Below, in pieces: positions 17,067 to 25,016 of a stretch of DNA of 64,000 nt. The stretch is from NCBI GenBank assembly GCA_964462515.1, contig CAYWXK010000008.1, forward strand, positions 40,062-104,061. The letters are read 5' to 3'. Made by a program: the position numbers and the translations under genes. Position 1 is the stretch's first letter; every line of letters begins with the position of its first letter. Origin of the DNA: CAYWXK01 sp964462515. GTDB lineage: Bacteria > Planctomycetota > Phycisphaerae > Sedimentisphaerales > Anaerobacaceae. The notes under the pieces were generated by a model. That model did not search any database. It worked only from the letters and a program-made list of their open reading frames with translations, and was not told the origin of the DNA.

Positions 17067-17885
17067 TCAAACGGAACTGTCAATCTCATAAGTTAAATGC
17101 GAGCCGACAAGATTTACATTATTTTCTTTGGCAGCCGTGGCACGTTCGAGCCGCACAATAGTTTGTTTCCGCCGGCATACCGGGCACACTTGTTCCAATG
17201 ATATTTCTTTACCCAATTTATTCTTGATATACTCAAATTCCTTTACCGGCATATAAGCTTTGCCGCATACATCGCACGTAAGCATATCAAGCTTAGTATT
17301 CCAGGTTTCAATATATCGCACAGAGTCTCTGTCTGCGCTCACAATATGACCGGTCGGACAAACTTCAACACACGCATTGCAGCCAATGCAGCTATCCGAA
17401 GCCTTACCGAAAGGCGTCTCTACTCTCCGTTCAACGCCGCGCCTGCTAAAGCTCAAGGCCGAGACTCCTATCATCTGGTCACAAATGCGAACGCATAATC
17501 CACAAAGAATACATTTGCCGAGGTCGTCTCGGACAGCAAAACGAGGTCTCTCTACCCCCAGCTTTTTAGCAAGTGCCTGAATACATTCCGCCTGCGGCGC
17601 ACGAGCCCAGAGAAGCTCAAGTGCCATTTTTCTGCTTTTAATCACCTCAGGCGTATCGGTTCTTATGCTCAGCCCTTCTCGTATCGGAAGGTCACAAGAG
17701 GTAGTAAGCCACCTCCATTTGCCTTTGCTAACCTCGACCACGCACAATCGACAGGCGCCGTATGGCTGCAGCGCCGGATGATGGCAAAACGTGGGAATAG
17801 ATATACCCATCTCGCGCGCCACGTCCAATGCCCAGCGGTCACGCTCCACTTCAATTTCTTTACCGTCAATAATCGTCTTAATCAA
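17067..17885 (-). CDS. NuoG/HoxU-like iron-sulfur subunit, no catalytic domain, C-terminal zinc-ribbon-like pairs
   Basis: Electron-wiring subunit, 272 aa, equivalent to the N-terminal part of NuoG or of HydA from multimeric hydrogenases. It has a [2Fe-2S] ferredoxin domain (CHHPALQPYGACRLC, then TTSC), a His-Cys [4Fe-4S] helix region, two [4Fe-4S] motifs (CILCGLCVRIC and CIGCNACVEVC), and a C-terminal CDVCG...CPVCR pair that could hold zinc or another cluster. There is no H-cluster and no molybdopterin domain, so catalysis must lie on another subunit; the [NiFe] hydrogenase at the end of the operon is the obvious candidate. The start appears to be TTG at 17883-17885 with a weak ribosome site. 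Confidence 0.85.
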   Translation of the reverse strand: MIKTIIDGKEIEVERDRWALDVAREMGISIPTFCHHPALQPYGACRLCVVEVSKGKWRWLTTSCDLPIREGLSIRTDTPEVIKSRKMALELLWARAPQAECIQALAKKLGVERPRFAVRDDLGKCILCGLCVRICDQMIGVSALSFSRRGVERRVETPFGKASDSCIGCNACVEVCPTGHIVSADRDSVRYIETWNTKLDMLTCDVCGKAYMPVKEFEYIKNKLGKEISLEQVCPVCRRKQTIVRLERATAAKENNVNLVGSHLTYEIDSSV

Positions 17886-17919
17886 AGCTATCTTCTAACT
17901 CCATCCGTTTGGAAACTTC

Positions 17920-19800
17920 TTACAAAGTAATTACCGCATTAAATGGACAAGCTTCTCTGCACATACCACACTTAATACACTTATCCTGACTAATCGAATG
18001 AGGTGCCTTTTTCTCGCCGGTAATTGCTTCTACCGGACAGGACTTAACGCACTTGCCGCAACCTGTGCACATCTTGACGTCTATATCAAAGGTCGTCAGC
18101 TCCTTACACACACCTGCGGGACACTTTTTATCGACAACGTGTGCTTTATACTCATCTCTGAAATACTTCAGGGTGCTTAAGGTCGGATTCGCTGCGGTTT
18201 TGCCTAAACCACACAGGCTGTTATCCCTGACATATAAGCCCACCTCTTCAAGAAGCTCAACCTGTTCAATGGTACCTCGTCCGGATGTAATGCCATCCAG
18301 CATCTCATACATTCGCAGCAATCCTTCTCTGCAGGCTGTGCATTTGCCGCACGACTCTTTACTTAGAAAATGCGTAAAATATCTTGCCACTTCCACCATA
18401 CAGGTTCGGTCATCCATAACAATCATTCCACCGGACCCCATCATCGAACCTGCTTCAGTCAGCCGGTCGAAATCCACCGGCAAGTCAAGCTGGTCCTCCG
18501 GCAGACATCCACCGGAAGGACCGCCGGTCTGGACGGCTTTGAAGCTCCGGTTAGCTGCAACCCCGCCGCCAATATCGAAAATAATGTGTCGAAGTGTTAT
18601 CCCCATCGGGACCTCAACAAGGCCGGTATTTTTAACCTTACCTACCAGCGAAAATACCTTTGTCCCTGTGCTGGTTTTGGTGCCCATATTTGCAAACCAT
18701 TCCCAGCCTTTGTCAATAATCAGCGGCACGTTGGCCCAGGTCTCAACATTATTAAGAGTTGTAGGTTTACCAAAAACCCCTTTTTCGGAAGTATGGATGT
18801 GTTTGGCCCGCGGCTCACCGGAGAAACCCTCGATAGAGGCCATCAAAGCCGTTGACTCACCGCAGACAAACGCTCCGGCACCTCGACTAATTCGAACGCT
18901 GAAGCTAAAGTCCGTCCCAAGTATATTGTTCCCAAGAAGCCCGTATTCCTCCGCCTGCCTGATTGCTATCACCAGGTTCTCCACCGCTAAAGGATACTCG
19001 TGTCGCACGTAAATATAACCCCGGTCCGACCCGATAGCATAAGCACCGATGGCCATACCTTCGAGCACCGAATGAGGATTGCCCTCCATAATACTGCGGT
19101 CCATAAAAGCTCCCGGGTCGCCTTCGTCGCCGTTACATAGAACATACTTCGGATAACCCGCAGCCTCACGACAGGCCCGCCATTTACGGCCTGTTGGAAA
19201 ACCGCCGCCACCGCGACCTCGCAATCCTGACTTTCCCACCAGCTCAACTATTTCGTCAGACTGCATTCGGGTAAGGACTTTTGCCAACGAGGCATATCCA
19301 CCTACAGCAATATAATCATCAATGTTAGTCGGGTCGAGCTTGCCATTATTAGCCAGGACGATACGCTGCTGGTTAGCATAAAAAGGTATTTCCATCTCAT
19401 GGAAAATCCTTTTCTTTGTCCCTGTGTCCTTGTAAGTCAATCTCTCTACAACTTCATCGTGCTCGATTGATGCATCAACAATCTCCTGGACGTCATCAGG
19501 CGTAACTGAAACATAGAGTATGCCCTTTGGTTGAATGACCACCAATGGACCCCGCTCGCAAAAACCATGGCAGCCGGTTATCTGTATATCTACCTTCCTG
19601 TCGAGCTGTTTTTTCTTGAGTATATCCCGGAACACCCTTGCCACATCCAATCCCCGGCCAGCCCGGCAGCCGGTTCCTCCGCATATTGTAATACAAGGTT
19701 TGTCCTGTCTCCTCGCCGCCTGCAGCTCACTACGGCAGGATTCCAATTGCTCAGGTGATGTTAATTTTGCTAAATTTTTTTCCCTGACCTGCAGTCTCAT
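17920..19800 (-). CDS. NuoF/HydB-like NAD(P)H- and FMN-binding diaphorase subunit
   Basis: 626 aa. It has an N-terminal thioredoxin-like [2Fe-2S] domain (CGGTGCRAGRG, then GCHGFCERGP), the flavin/NADH-binding core (GLRGRGGGGFPTGRKW, NGDEGDPGAFMDRSIMEG), the [4Fe-4S] motif SCGKCTACREG, and a C-terminal two-cluster ferredoxin (CTGCGKCVKSCPVEAI and CIKCGMCREACPFNAV). This layout is that of HydB of electron-bifurcating hydrogenases and of NADP-dependent NfnB-like HndC, not of respiratory NuoF. Between the NuoE- and NuoG-like genes it completes an NAD(P)H-oxidising or -reducing module with ferredoxin access. Confidence 0.93.
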   Translation of the reverse strand: MRLQVREKNLAKLTSPEQLESCRSELQAARRQDKPCITICGGTGCRAGRGLDVARVFRDILKKKQLDRKVDIQITGCHGFCERGPLVVIQPKGILYVSVTPDDVQEIVDASIEHDEVVERLTYKDTGTKKRIFHEMEIPFYANQQRIVLANNGKLDPTNIDDYIAVGGYASLAKVLTRMQSDEIVELVGKSGLRGRGGGGFPTGRKWRACREAAGYPKYVLCNGDEGDPGAFMDRSIMEGNPHSVLEGMAIGAYAIGSDRGYIYVRHEYPLAVENLVIAIRQAEEYGLLGNNILGTDFSFSVRISRGAGAFVCGESTALMASIEGFSGEPRAKHIHTSEKGVFGKPTTLNNVETWANVPLIIDKGWEWFANMGTKTSTGTKVFSLVGKVKNTGLVEVPMGITLRHIIFDIGGGVAANRSFKAVQTGGPSGGCLPEDQLDLPVDFDRLTEAGSMMGSGGMIVMDDRTCMVEVARYFTHFLSKESCGKCTACREGLLRMYEMLDGITSGRGTIEQVELLEEVGLYVRDNSLCGLGKTAANPTLSTLKYFRDEYKAHVVDKKCPAGVCKELTTFDIDVKMCTGCGKCVKSCPVEAITGEKKAPHSISQDKCIKCGMCREACPFNAVITL

Positions 19801-19864
19801 ATTCCTAAAAACCTATTTTAGTCCCATTACAGTTTGATGAAAATAAAGCTATCGGAACTATCAT

Positions 19865-20317
19865 TTATTTGTATTGGTCGAGCTTCGTCTTAACCTTGTC
19901 CATAGTCATACTACCGTGATACTCGGAGTCTATAGTCATAACCGGTGCTAATGCACAAGCACCAAGGCAGGCTACCTCCTCTAATGTAAACTCCTTATCT
20001 GAAGTTGTCTGCCCTGCCCCGATACCAAGTTGACGCTTGAGCTCACCACGGATATTAACAGACCCTCTTAAGTGACAGGCCGTGCCGTCACAAATTTTTA
20101 TTAAATGTCTGCCGCGCTCCGTCAAACTAAACGAGCTGTAAAATGTCGCCACATTATATACTTGACTTGGCGAAATCCCGAGCTTGCTTGCCGCTCTTTC
20201 CAGAGCAAAAGGCGGAAGGTAACCAAACTCCTGCTGGATATCCTGCAGAATCATTATCAGCCAGGATTTTTCACCGCCATACTTATCAATTATTTGGTCA
20301 ACCTTTTTTAGATTCAC
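19865..20317 (-). CDS. NuoE/HydC-like [2Fe-2S] thioredoxin-fold subunit
   Basis: 150 aa, usual length of the family. Ligands for a [2Fe-2S] cluster appear as CDGTACHLRG and CLGACALAP. It starts at GTG (20315-20317), overlapping the upstream ferredoxin gene by 20 bases, with GAGG seven bases before. Overlap implies translational coupling. It docks on the NuoF-like subunit to complete the diaphorase. Confidence 0.93.
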   Translation of the reverse strand: MNLKKVDQIIDKYGGEKSWLIMILQDIQQEFGYLPPFALERAASKLGISPSQVYNVATFYSSFSLTERGRHLIKICDGTACHLRGSVNIRGELKRQLGIGAGQTTSDKEFTLEEVACLGACALAPVMTIDSEYHGSMTMDKVKTKLDQYK

Positions 20318-20852
20318 CTTTTGTCCTCGAAATGTTTTTACCGGATTCCATCAATCCAACGGCTTTTTTAACCGCTTCTCCTCTACGCCGCCCCATCCAT
20401 TCCTGAACTTCACAAAATTCCAAAGCACCGGTGGGACAGGATTCTACGCACGCCGGCTCCCGGCCAGCCTCGGTCCGAATAATACAAAGGTCGCATTTTG
20501 TTATCGCTTTGCCATCGCGAGAGATATAGATAACCCCAAACGGGCAAACCATAAGGCAGAACTTGCAGCCAATGCACAAATCACGGTCAATCAACACAGG
20601 ACTTTCAACCGTCCTGCGGTAAATCGCCTTACTCGGACAAACCGTGATACAAGGAGCATCCTCACAGTGCCTGCACTGCATAGGAATCCCAAATCTACCT
20701 GCCGATTCCACAGAAACTCTCGTTTGCGGTTTTGGCTGCTCTGTTATCGCCTTTTCAAGAACACCCGACCTGGAATGTACCACCGCACAGGCTATTTCAC
20801 AGCTTTTACAAGCCAGACATTTTTCGATATTTATCATTATGGCTTTACCCAT
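20298..20852 (-). CDS. CooF/HycB-like four-cluster ferredoxin
   Basis: 184 aa electron carrier of the type that links CO dehydrogenase, hydrogenase or formate dehydrogenase. Four Cys groups are visible: CLACKSCEIAC, CRHCEDAPCITVC, CIGCKFCLMVC and CDLC...CVESC. It is soluble, with no signal peptide. A GGAG site precedes the ATG. Position between a CooC-type ATPase and the diaphorase suggests it passes electrons between CO dehydrogenase and the Hyd-like complex. HycB/HydN-type is the alternative name; the sequence alone does not decide. Confidence 0.88.
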   Translation of the reverse strand: MGKAIMINIEKCLACKSCEIACAVVHSRSGVLEKAITEQPKPQTRVSVESAGRFGIPMQCRHCEDAPCITVCPSKAIYRRTVESPVLIDRDLCIGCKFCLMVCPFGVIYISRDGKAITKCDLCIIRTEAGREPACVESCPTGALEFCEVQEWMGRRRGEAVKKAVGLMESGKNISRTKGESKKG

Positions 20853-20875
20853 CTGTATCTCCGAAACTATACAAA

Positions 20876-21682
20876 TTACCTTTTGTTGAGTTCGGCCTTG
20901 GAGGAAAAAACTAATTCTGCTAATGCGCCTTTTGCTTTTCGCAACTGGTCTGTAAATTCTGCATCGGCTTCAATCACAGAAGCACATTTCAGGTCCGCCT
21001 CCTGCACAGCCCGGCTGTACCGAAGACTTCCGAGCCAAACTATATCTTTTATTTGAGATTTTATAAAGTCTATTTGAGAAGATTCAGTGATTTTGTTAGC
21101 AATCGCCGCCACGCATCCGACACCCAATTCTCTGGCCATCCTCGCCATATTATTAGCCGTCTCAATGCTTCTTCCGCCCGGTTCAACAACCACCACAAGC
21201 GTAGTTACACCTTGAACACTCGCCCTTCCCAGACACTCGACTCCGGCAGCCAGGTCAACCAATACAAGCTCCTCCCGTTCCAGCACAGTATGTGAAAGTA
21301 GCGCCTTTAGGAACGCTCCTTCAGAACAGGCACAACCGGCCCCCGCCTGGGTAATAGCACCTAAAACTAATAGCTTCACCTTCCCCACCCTAAGCCAGTA
21401 TTTCTGTGGCAGGTCGCTTACTTTGGGATTTAATCTAAAGTATGCTCCAACTGCTTCCTTTCCGGTGCCGGTCCGCTCGGCAATCAACTGTTTCATATTG
21501 ATAAGCGGCTCCGGAGTTTGCTCGAAAGGTATGCCGAAAGCTAAAGCAAGATTGGTATTCGAGTCAGCATCGATGGCCAAAACGTCAAATCCATCATCAG
21601 CAAATAATTGAGCCCAGACTGCACAAACCGTGGTCTTTCCTACGCCCCCTTTGCCGCCGATTGCTATCTTTGCACCCAACAT
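20876..21682 (-). CDS. CooC-type nickel-insertion ATPase, first gene of the Wood-Ljungdahl operon
   Basis: 268 aa MinD/CooC-like ATPase. Walker A is GGKGGVGKTT, with LAIDADSNTN after it, and a CAC (CxC) metal-binding pair in GAGCACSEGAF. It is only distantly similar to the CooC-like protein at 8370-9143, so it is not a recent duplicate. The ATG at 21680-21682 is preceded by a GTG one codon earlier. It lies about 75 bases downstream of the predicted operon promoter. Confidence 0.9.
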   Translation of the reverse strand: MLGAKIAIGGKGGVGKTTVCAVWAQLFADDGFDVLAIDADSNTNLALAFGIPFEQTPEPLINMKQLIAERTGTGKEAVGAYFRLNPKVSDLPQKYWLRVGKVKLLVLGAITQAGAGCACSEGAFLKALLSHTVLEREELVLVDLAAGVECLGRASVQGVTTLVVVVEPGGRSIETANNMARMARELGVGCVAAIANKITESSQIDFIKSQIKDIVWLGSLRYSRAVQEADLKCASVIEADAEFTDQLRKAKGALAELVFSSKAELNKR

Positions 21683-21762
21683 CACAAATACAGGAATGTC
21701 CTTTCATCTCAGTCCTGTGTGCTCTAATATAATTCAGAATCAAGCTGCGCAACGAAAAGTAT

Positions 21763-21791
21763 ATATTATTACTCTTTCCTCATATTGTCAA
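21763..21791 (-). promoter_or_regulatory. predicted sigma70-type promoter of the Wood-Ljungdahl operon
   Basis: On the minus strand TTGACA (21786-21791) and TAATAT (21763-21768) are separated by exactly 17 bases. Transcription would begin near 21756 and leave a leader of about 75 bases before the first gene. It is the only strong promoter-like pair found upstream of the 20-kb cluster. Confidence 0.65.
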
Positions 21792-21795
21792 TCGA

Positions 21796-21812
21796 TATTA
21801 GATAATCTAATA
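21796..21812. promoter_or_regulatory. perfect 17-bp palindrome upstream of the operon promoter
   Basis: TATTAGAT-A-ATCTAATA, two exact 8-base half sites around one base, ending four bases from the -35 box and centred about 48 bases before the likely start. The size suits a dimeric regulator. It is not a CooA or CRP consensus and differs from FNR (TTGAT-N4-ATCAA). The protein that reads it is not in the window. Confidence 0.6.
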
Positions 21813-21894
21813 CTTTCTATTTACGCAATGCACTGCGGCGGCGAGTTCTTAATGTCATTCTATATTTGAAACCTCCTCCGAGATGCGTAGGCAT

Positions 21895-22503
21895 TTAATC
21901 GCTCACTCCCATTGCACCAACTAACGCATCTACCGTCAAATTCACCGCCGCTAACAACGCATCCAATGGCAGTTGAATTGCCGCGGTCTGGTCAAACAGT
22001 ATTGATGCTCGGGCGGCAAATTCCTCATCACGCTTCCAAATCACTATCGTTAAAGGTATCCGAGGCAGCACATCTAACTCAATTGAGGCGTCGCCGAATT
22101 CTCGCCGTTTAGCGTTCAACCGGGTCGAAAGCCGGTGTAATTTCTGAGGACAATCACCAAAAGCCTCTTCTAATTTCCTTGTAGGAAGACTGTGCAGCCC
22201 CCTAAAAAAGAACTGCCCGCCCGGCAGAGCTTCGGCACCGACGAGCTTATTAGCCAGAGGCAAATCCTGGGCGTTTATCAGATACGTGAGAATGCAAAGC
22301 TGCTCAAGAAATCCCGCCGGCCCTGCCGATAAGGCAGGACTAAGTGAAAAAATCTCCCGCTGTGAAAGATTAACCACATATTCAGTGTTCAATAGCAAAA
22401 TAACATAACGCTCCGGGTCGCTCATATATTGACACTTTACCCTTTGTGCGGTTCTGTGCCTGTCAAGCTTATCGAGCTGTTCCCAGAGACCTTCATAAAT
22501 CAT
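21895..22503 (-). CDS. DUF3786 family protein
   Basis: 202 aa, soluble. Recognised by the family core: LCILTYLINAQDLPLANKLV, PGGQFFFRGLHSLPT, then LEEAFG and a C-terminal half with IVIWKRDEEFAARASILFD. The family is found mainly in anaerobes and its function is unknown; its position next to the Wood-Ljungdahl operon suggests a link to corrinoid or metal chemistry. An upstream GTG at 22525 is open, but the ATG at 22501-22503 has an AAGGA site at the right distance. No transmembrane segments. Confidence 0.8.
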   Translation of the reverse strand: MIYEGLWEQLDKLDRHRTAQRVKCQYMSDPERYVILLLNTEYVVNLSQREIFSLSPALSAGPAGFLEQLCILTYLINAQDLPLANKLVGAEALPGGQFFFRGLHSLPTRKLEEAFGDCPQKLHRLSTRLNAKRREFGDASIELDVLPRIPLTIVIWKRDEEFAARASILFDQTAAIQLPLDALLAAVNLTVDALVGAMGVSD

Positions 22504-22546
22504 CGTATTTCTATCCTTCAGCGACACAGCGTTTCAAAAATTATCA

Positions 22547-24307
22547 TTAAACTCGACCGCTGCATTTTTTCTGAAACTCTTCGTATTCGGCCATAGTATT
22601 TAGGTTTATAAACTGGTCCCTGTCACCAATTTCAATATACTTGACTTTGCATAGAGCGAACACATCGCTAATCCTGCGCCCTCCGGATGAGAGCACCTTG
22701 TTTATAGCCTCAAGTGCACTCTTACGATACACCGCAAAGAGCGGCTCATATTTCCCATCACCGCTTGTCGGCACAACTATGTCCGCCTTGCTTCGAACTA
22801 TTTCTCTAATCAACTTCCTGACAAAACCCATTTCTATATGTGGAATGTCACAAGCTACAACAAAATTAACTTCGTTGGCCGATGCTGCAAGAGCCGATGC
22901 TATACCCATCAAAGGCCCCTGGTCGGGAATCTTGTCTGGAACAATCTCAAGTCCAAGAAATGCAAATTTTTTCTTATTGTTGGCGCTTATAAGTATCTGG
23001 TCGAAATATCCATCGAGTTGCTCACAGATTCTCTCTATTATATGCCGACCCTTAACCAGCAACAGGCTCTTGTCGGTTCCCATTCGCCGGCTGCTTCCAC
23101 CAGCAACAATTATCGCTGTTGCCTTTATCGGCACACCTTGTCGTTTTTGCTCGCGTTTAGCGACATCCTCAACAGTCCATTTTCCATCTATGAGTTTTAT
23201 TCGGTCGAGGTCAATATCAAAATCTCTATGGTTGGAAAAAACAATTCTATCGACATATTTCCTTACATCACACGCAGAACTTTTCCACCTTCTCAAGCCG
23301 GGTTTATCAACCATAAGAAATAATCCAGGCTCAACTACCTGACGCAGCGAGTTCGACTCACAAATTGAAACTGCATTACGCCCGATTATCTCTAATAGAG
23401 CATCTGAACCTTCTTTCAAATGTGTGCGTAAAACACGCAGCCAGAAGACCCGCCTTGCGCCAGCGGATAGAAGTCGAGCAGTATCTTTGTATGAATTGCT
23501 GTTAGTCTCTTCCGTAATGCAATATTCCCCTTCCAGCGAAGAGCAAACCCCACAACCCCTGCCACCCAGAGGACATCGCCCGTCTTTGGCCTTTATAGTC
23601 GTGACCTTTATCCCAATTATGTTCCTATTCCTGCCAAACTTCCCAAGCAACGCACAGGCTAACTTGGTCTTTCCCACATTAGCTCCCGTAGAACCAATCA
23701 TCAGCATTCCACCGAGCTTAATCATTTTAGCCCCCACCCCTGTTCGCCGGCTCTTGAGAATGCTGATAACTTTATCAATTGATTCTGGTCTGGTCGCAAA
23801 AAGCCTCTGACACGGAATATCCGGATATAACTGCCGGACCCGCCTGGCTAATTCCTGCCGGACAACAAGCAGTATGACTGGCCGGCTTTTTGGCGAGCCG
23901 GCAGCTAATAATAAATCTACTTTCTTTCGCCACCCATCGTATCGTATCTCCAGCGGCCCGAATTCATCGACAATGATAAGGTCAGCAAACTTTATCTGGG
24001 TGATACTTAAAGCAGCTCTGCCAAGATTCAATCCATCGGCGATAAAACTAAAAGGCCCGATTTTGTCTCCATTTATTTTGCGCCTTGCCAGAGGCGCTCG
24101 TTTCCCATTTCGCAGGTCAACCGCATCAAATCCGACCAATTTACCGTCACGATATAAAGACGCTGCAAGCAGGCCGGCGACATCAAATCCCTCCTTGCGA
24201 GCCACCCTCACAAGCTTAGCGACACCTGTGCTTTTGCCACAGTGTCTGGGGCCTGTCCACAAAATGAGTTTGTTTTGTAGCGATGCCATCGGTGCACTCT
24301 TTTTCAT
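22547..24307 (-). CDS. three-domain fusion: NTPase, MobB-like P-loop domain, MobA-like molybdenum cofactor guanylyltransferase
   Basis: 586 aa. The N-terminal domain (to about residue 190) has LWTGPRHCGKST and VDEFGPLEIR, fitting the NTPase_1/DUF2478 group. The middle domain (about 195-390) has a second P-loop MIGSTGANVGKTKLA and a Cys-rich loop GRCPLGGRGCGVC, like MobB or cobyrinic-acid-synthase-type ATPases. The C-terminal domain (about 400-586) has the nucleotidyltransferase signature IIVAGGSSRRMGTDK and VACDIPH, as in MobA, which attaches GMP to molybdopterin. A molybdenum or tungsten formate dehydrogenase would need such a product, though none is present here. The start is uncertain; the ribosome site is weak. 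Confidence 0.82.
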   Translation of the reverse strand: MKKSAPMASLQNKLILWTGPRHCGKSTGVAKLVRVARKEGFDVAGLLAASLYRDGKLVGFDAVDLRNGKRAPLARRKINGDKIGPFSFIADGLNLGRAALSITQIKFADLIIVDEFGPLEIRYDGWRKKVDLLLAAGSPKSRPVILLVVRQELARRVRQLYPDIPCQRLFATRPESIDKVISILKSRRTGVGAKMIKLGGMLMIGSTGANVGKTKLACALLGKFGRNRNIIGIKVTTIKAKDGRCPLGGRGCGVCSSLEGEYCITEETNSNSYKDTARLLSAGARRVFWLRVLRTHLKEGSDALLEIIGRNAVSICESNSLRQVVEPGLFLMVDKPGLRRWKSSACDVRKYVDRIVFSNHRDFDIDLDRIKLIDGKWTVEDVAKREQKRQGVPIKATAIIVAGGSSRRMGTDKSLLLVKGRHIIERICEQLDGYFDQILISANNKKKFAFLGLEIVPDKIPDQGPLMGIASALAASANEVNFVVACDIPHIEMGFVRKLIREIVRSKADIVVPTSGDGKYEPLFAVYRKSALEAINKVLSSGGRRISDVFALCKVKYIEIGDRDQFINLNTMAEYEEFQKKCSGRV

Positions 24308-24336
24308 ATTAACGAGCAGAAAACAAACCGTAACTC

Positions 24337-24960
24337 TCAGCGATTCAGAAAATACACTGCTATACTAAAAGCCCACAATCCAATGGCAACCACCGATACC
24401 CCGCCCGCAGCCAGCCGCAATCGCAGCTTAAAGGGCGTAGCAAAACTTGTCTTAACTTTCTGGGCGAGCTGAAAACTTACCGGCACTAAAACCGCACTCC
24501 CTAAGGCTGCTATACTGCCCCCAACCACAACGTGTTGCAGCACCCTGCCAAAGCCGCCTTGCACCCAAAACTGGTATCTGAAAACGTATGTAATCATCAA
24601 AGCAAACAAAGTATAACTTAGATAAGTAGCTACCGCCGCTGAAAGCGACCGATTCTTTACGGTAAGCACGCTGAAAAATAAGTCATAGCAAACACCTTCC
24701 AGAAGAATGCCCAGAAGGTGACAGGCAAAAAATGGGGCGTTTAGAAATTTATACAACATTGCAAAAAAAGCTATCAGCGTCGCTGTGCCCTTCTGCGGAA
24801 AATACACCTTCGCAAAAGTCATTACGACAAAACCTATAATAGTCAAAGGCACCGATGCATAAGGCACACCTATTTGATACAAAGCACCCCCCAGAACCGC
24901 CTCGCAAATTCCCCACAGCCCGCTAAAAAATAGCACTACCAAAATATATCCCTTCTTCAT
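24337..24960 (-). CDS. small multi-spanning membrane protein, function unknown
   Basis: 207 aa with about five or six hydrophobic segments, beginning ILVVLFFSGLWGICEAVLGG and ending VVAIGLWAFSIAVYFL. It is not assigned to a family with confidence. The size and compact hydrophobic layout recall substrate-binding S-components of ECF transporters, which is a guess. It lies 29 bases upstream of the molybdenum-cofactor fusion gene in the same direction, so metal or cofactor uptake would fit. A GGGAAG site precedes the ATG. Confidence 0.6.
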   Translation of the reverse strand: MKKGYILVVLFFSGLWGICEAVLGGALYQIGVPYASVPLTIIGFVVMTFAKVYFPQKGTATLIAFFAMLYKFLNAPFFACHLLGILLEGVCYDLFFSVLTVKNRSLSAAVATYLSYTLFALMITYVFRYQFWVQGGFGRVLQHVVVGGSIAALGSAVLVPVSFQLAQKVKTSFATPFKLRLRLAAGGVSVVAIGLWAFSIAVYFLNR

Positions 24961-25016
24961 CTCTGCACTTCCCTTAAAAGAATATTTTTATTCTCTTCAG
25001 ATTCTCCTCATAGACT

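Noticed and set aside
17067..17885. [FeFe] hydrogenase HydA
   Set aside because: The protein ends after the ferredoxin domains; no H-cluster motifs are present.
21683..21756. Riboswitch (cobalamin or folate) in the operon leader
   Set aside because: The leader is only about 75 bases and shows no B12-box or other known conserved element.
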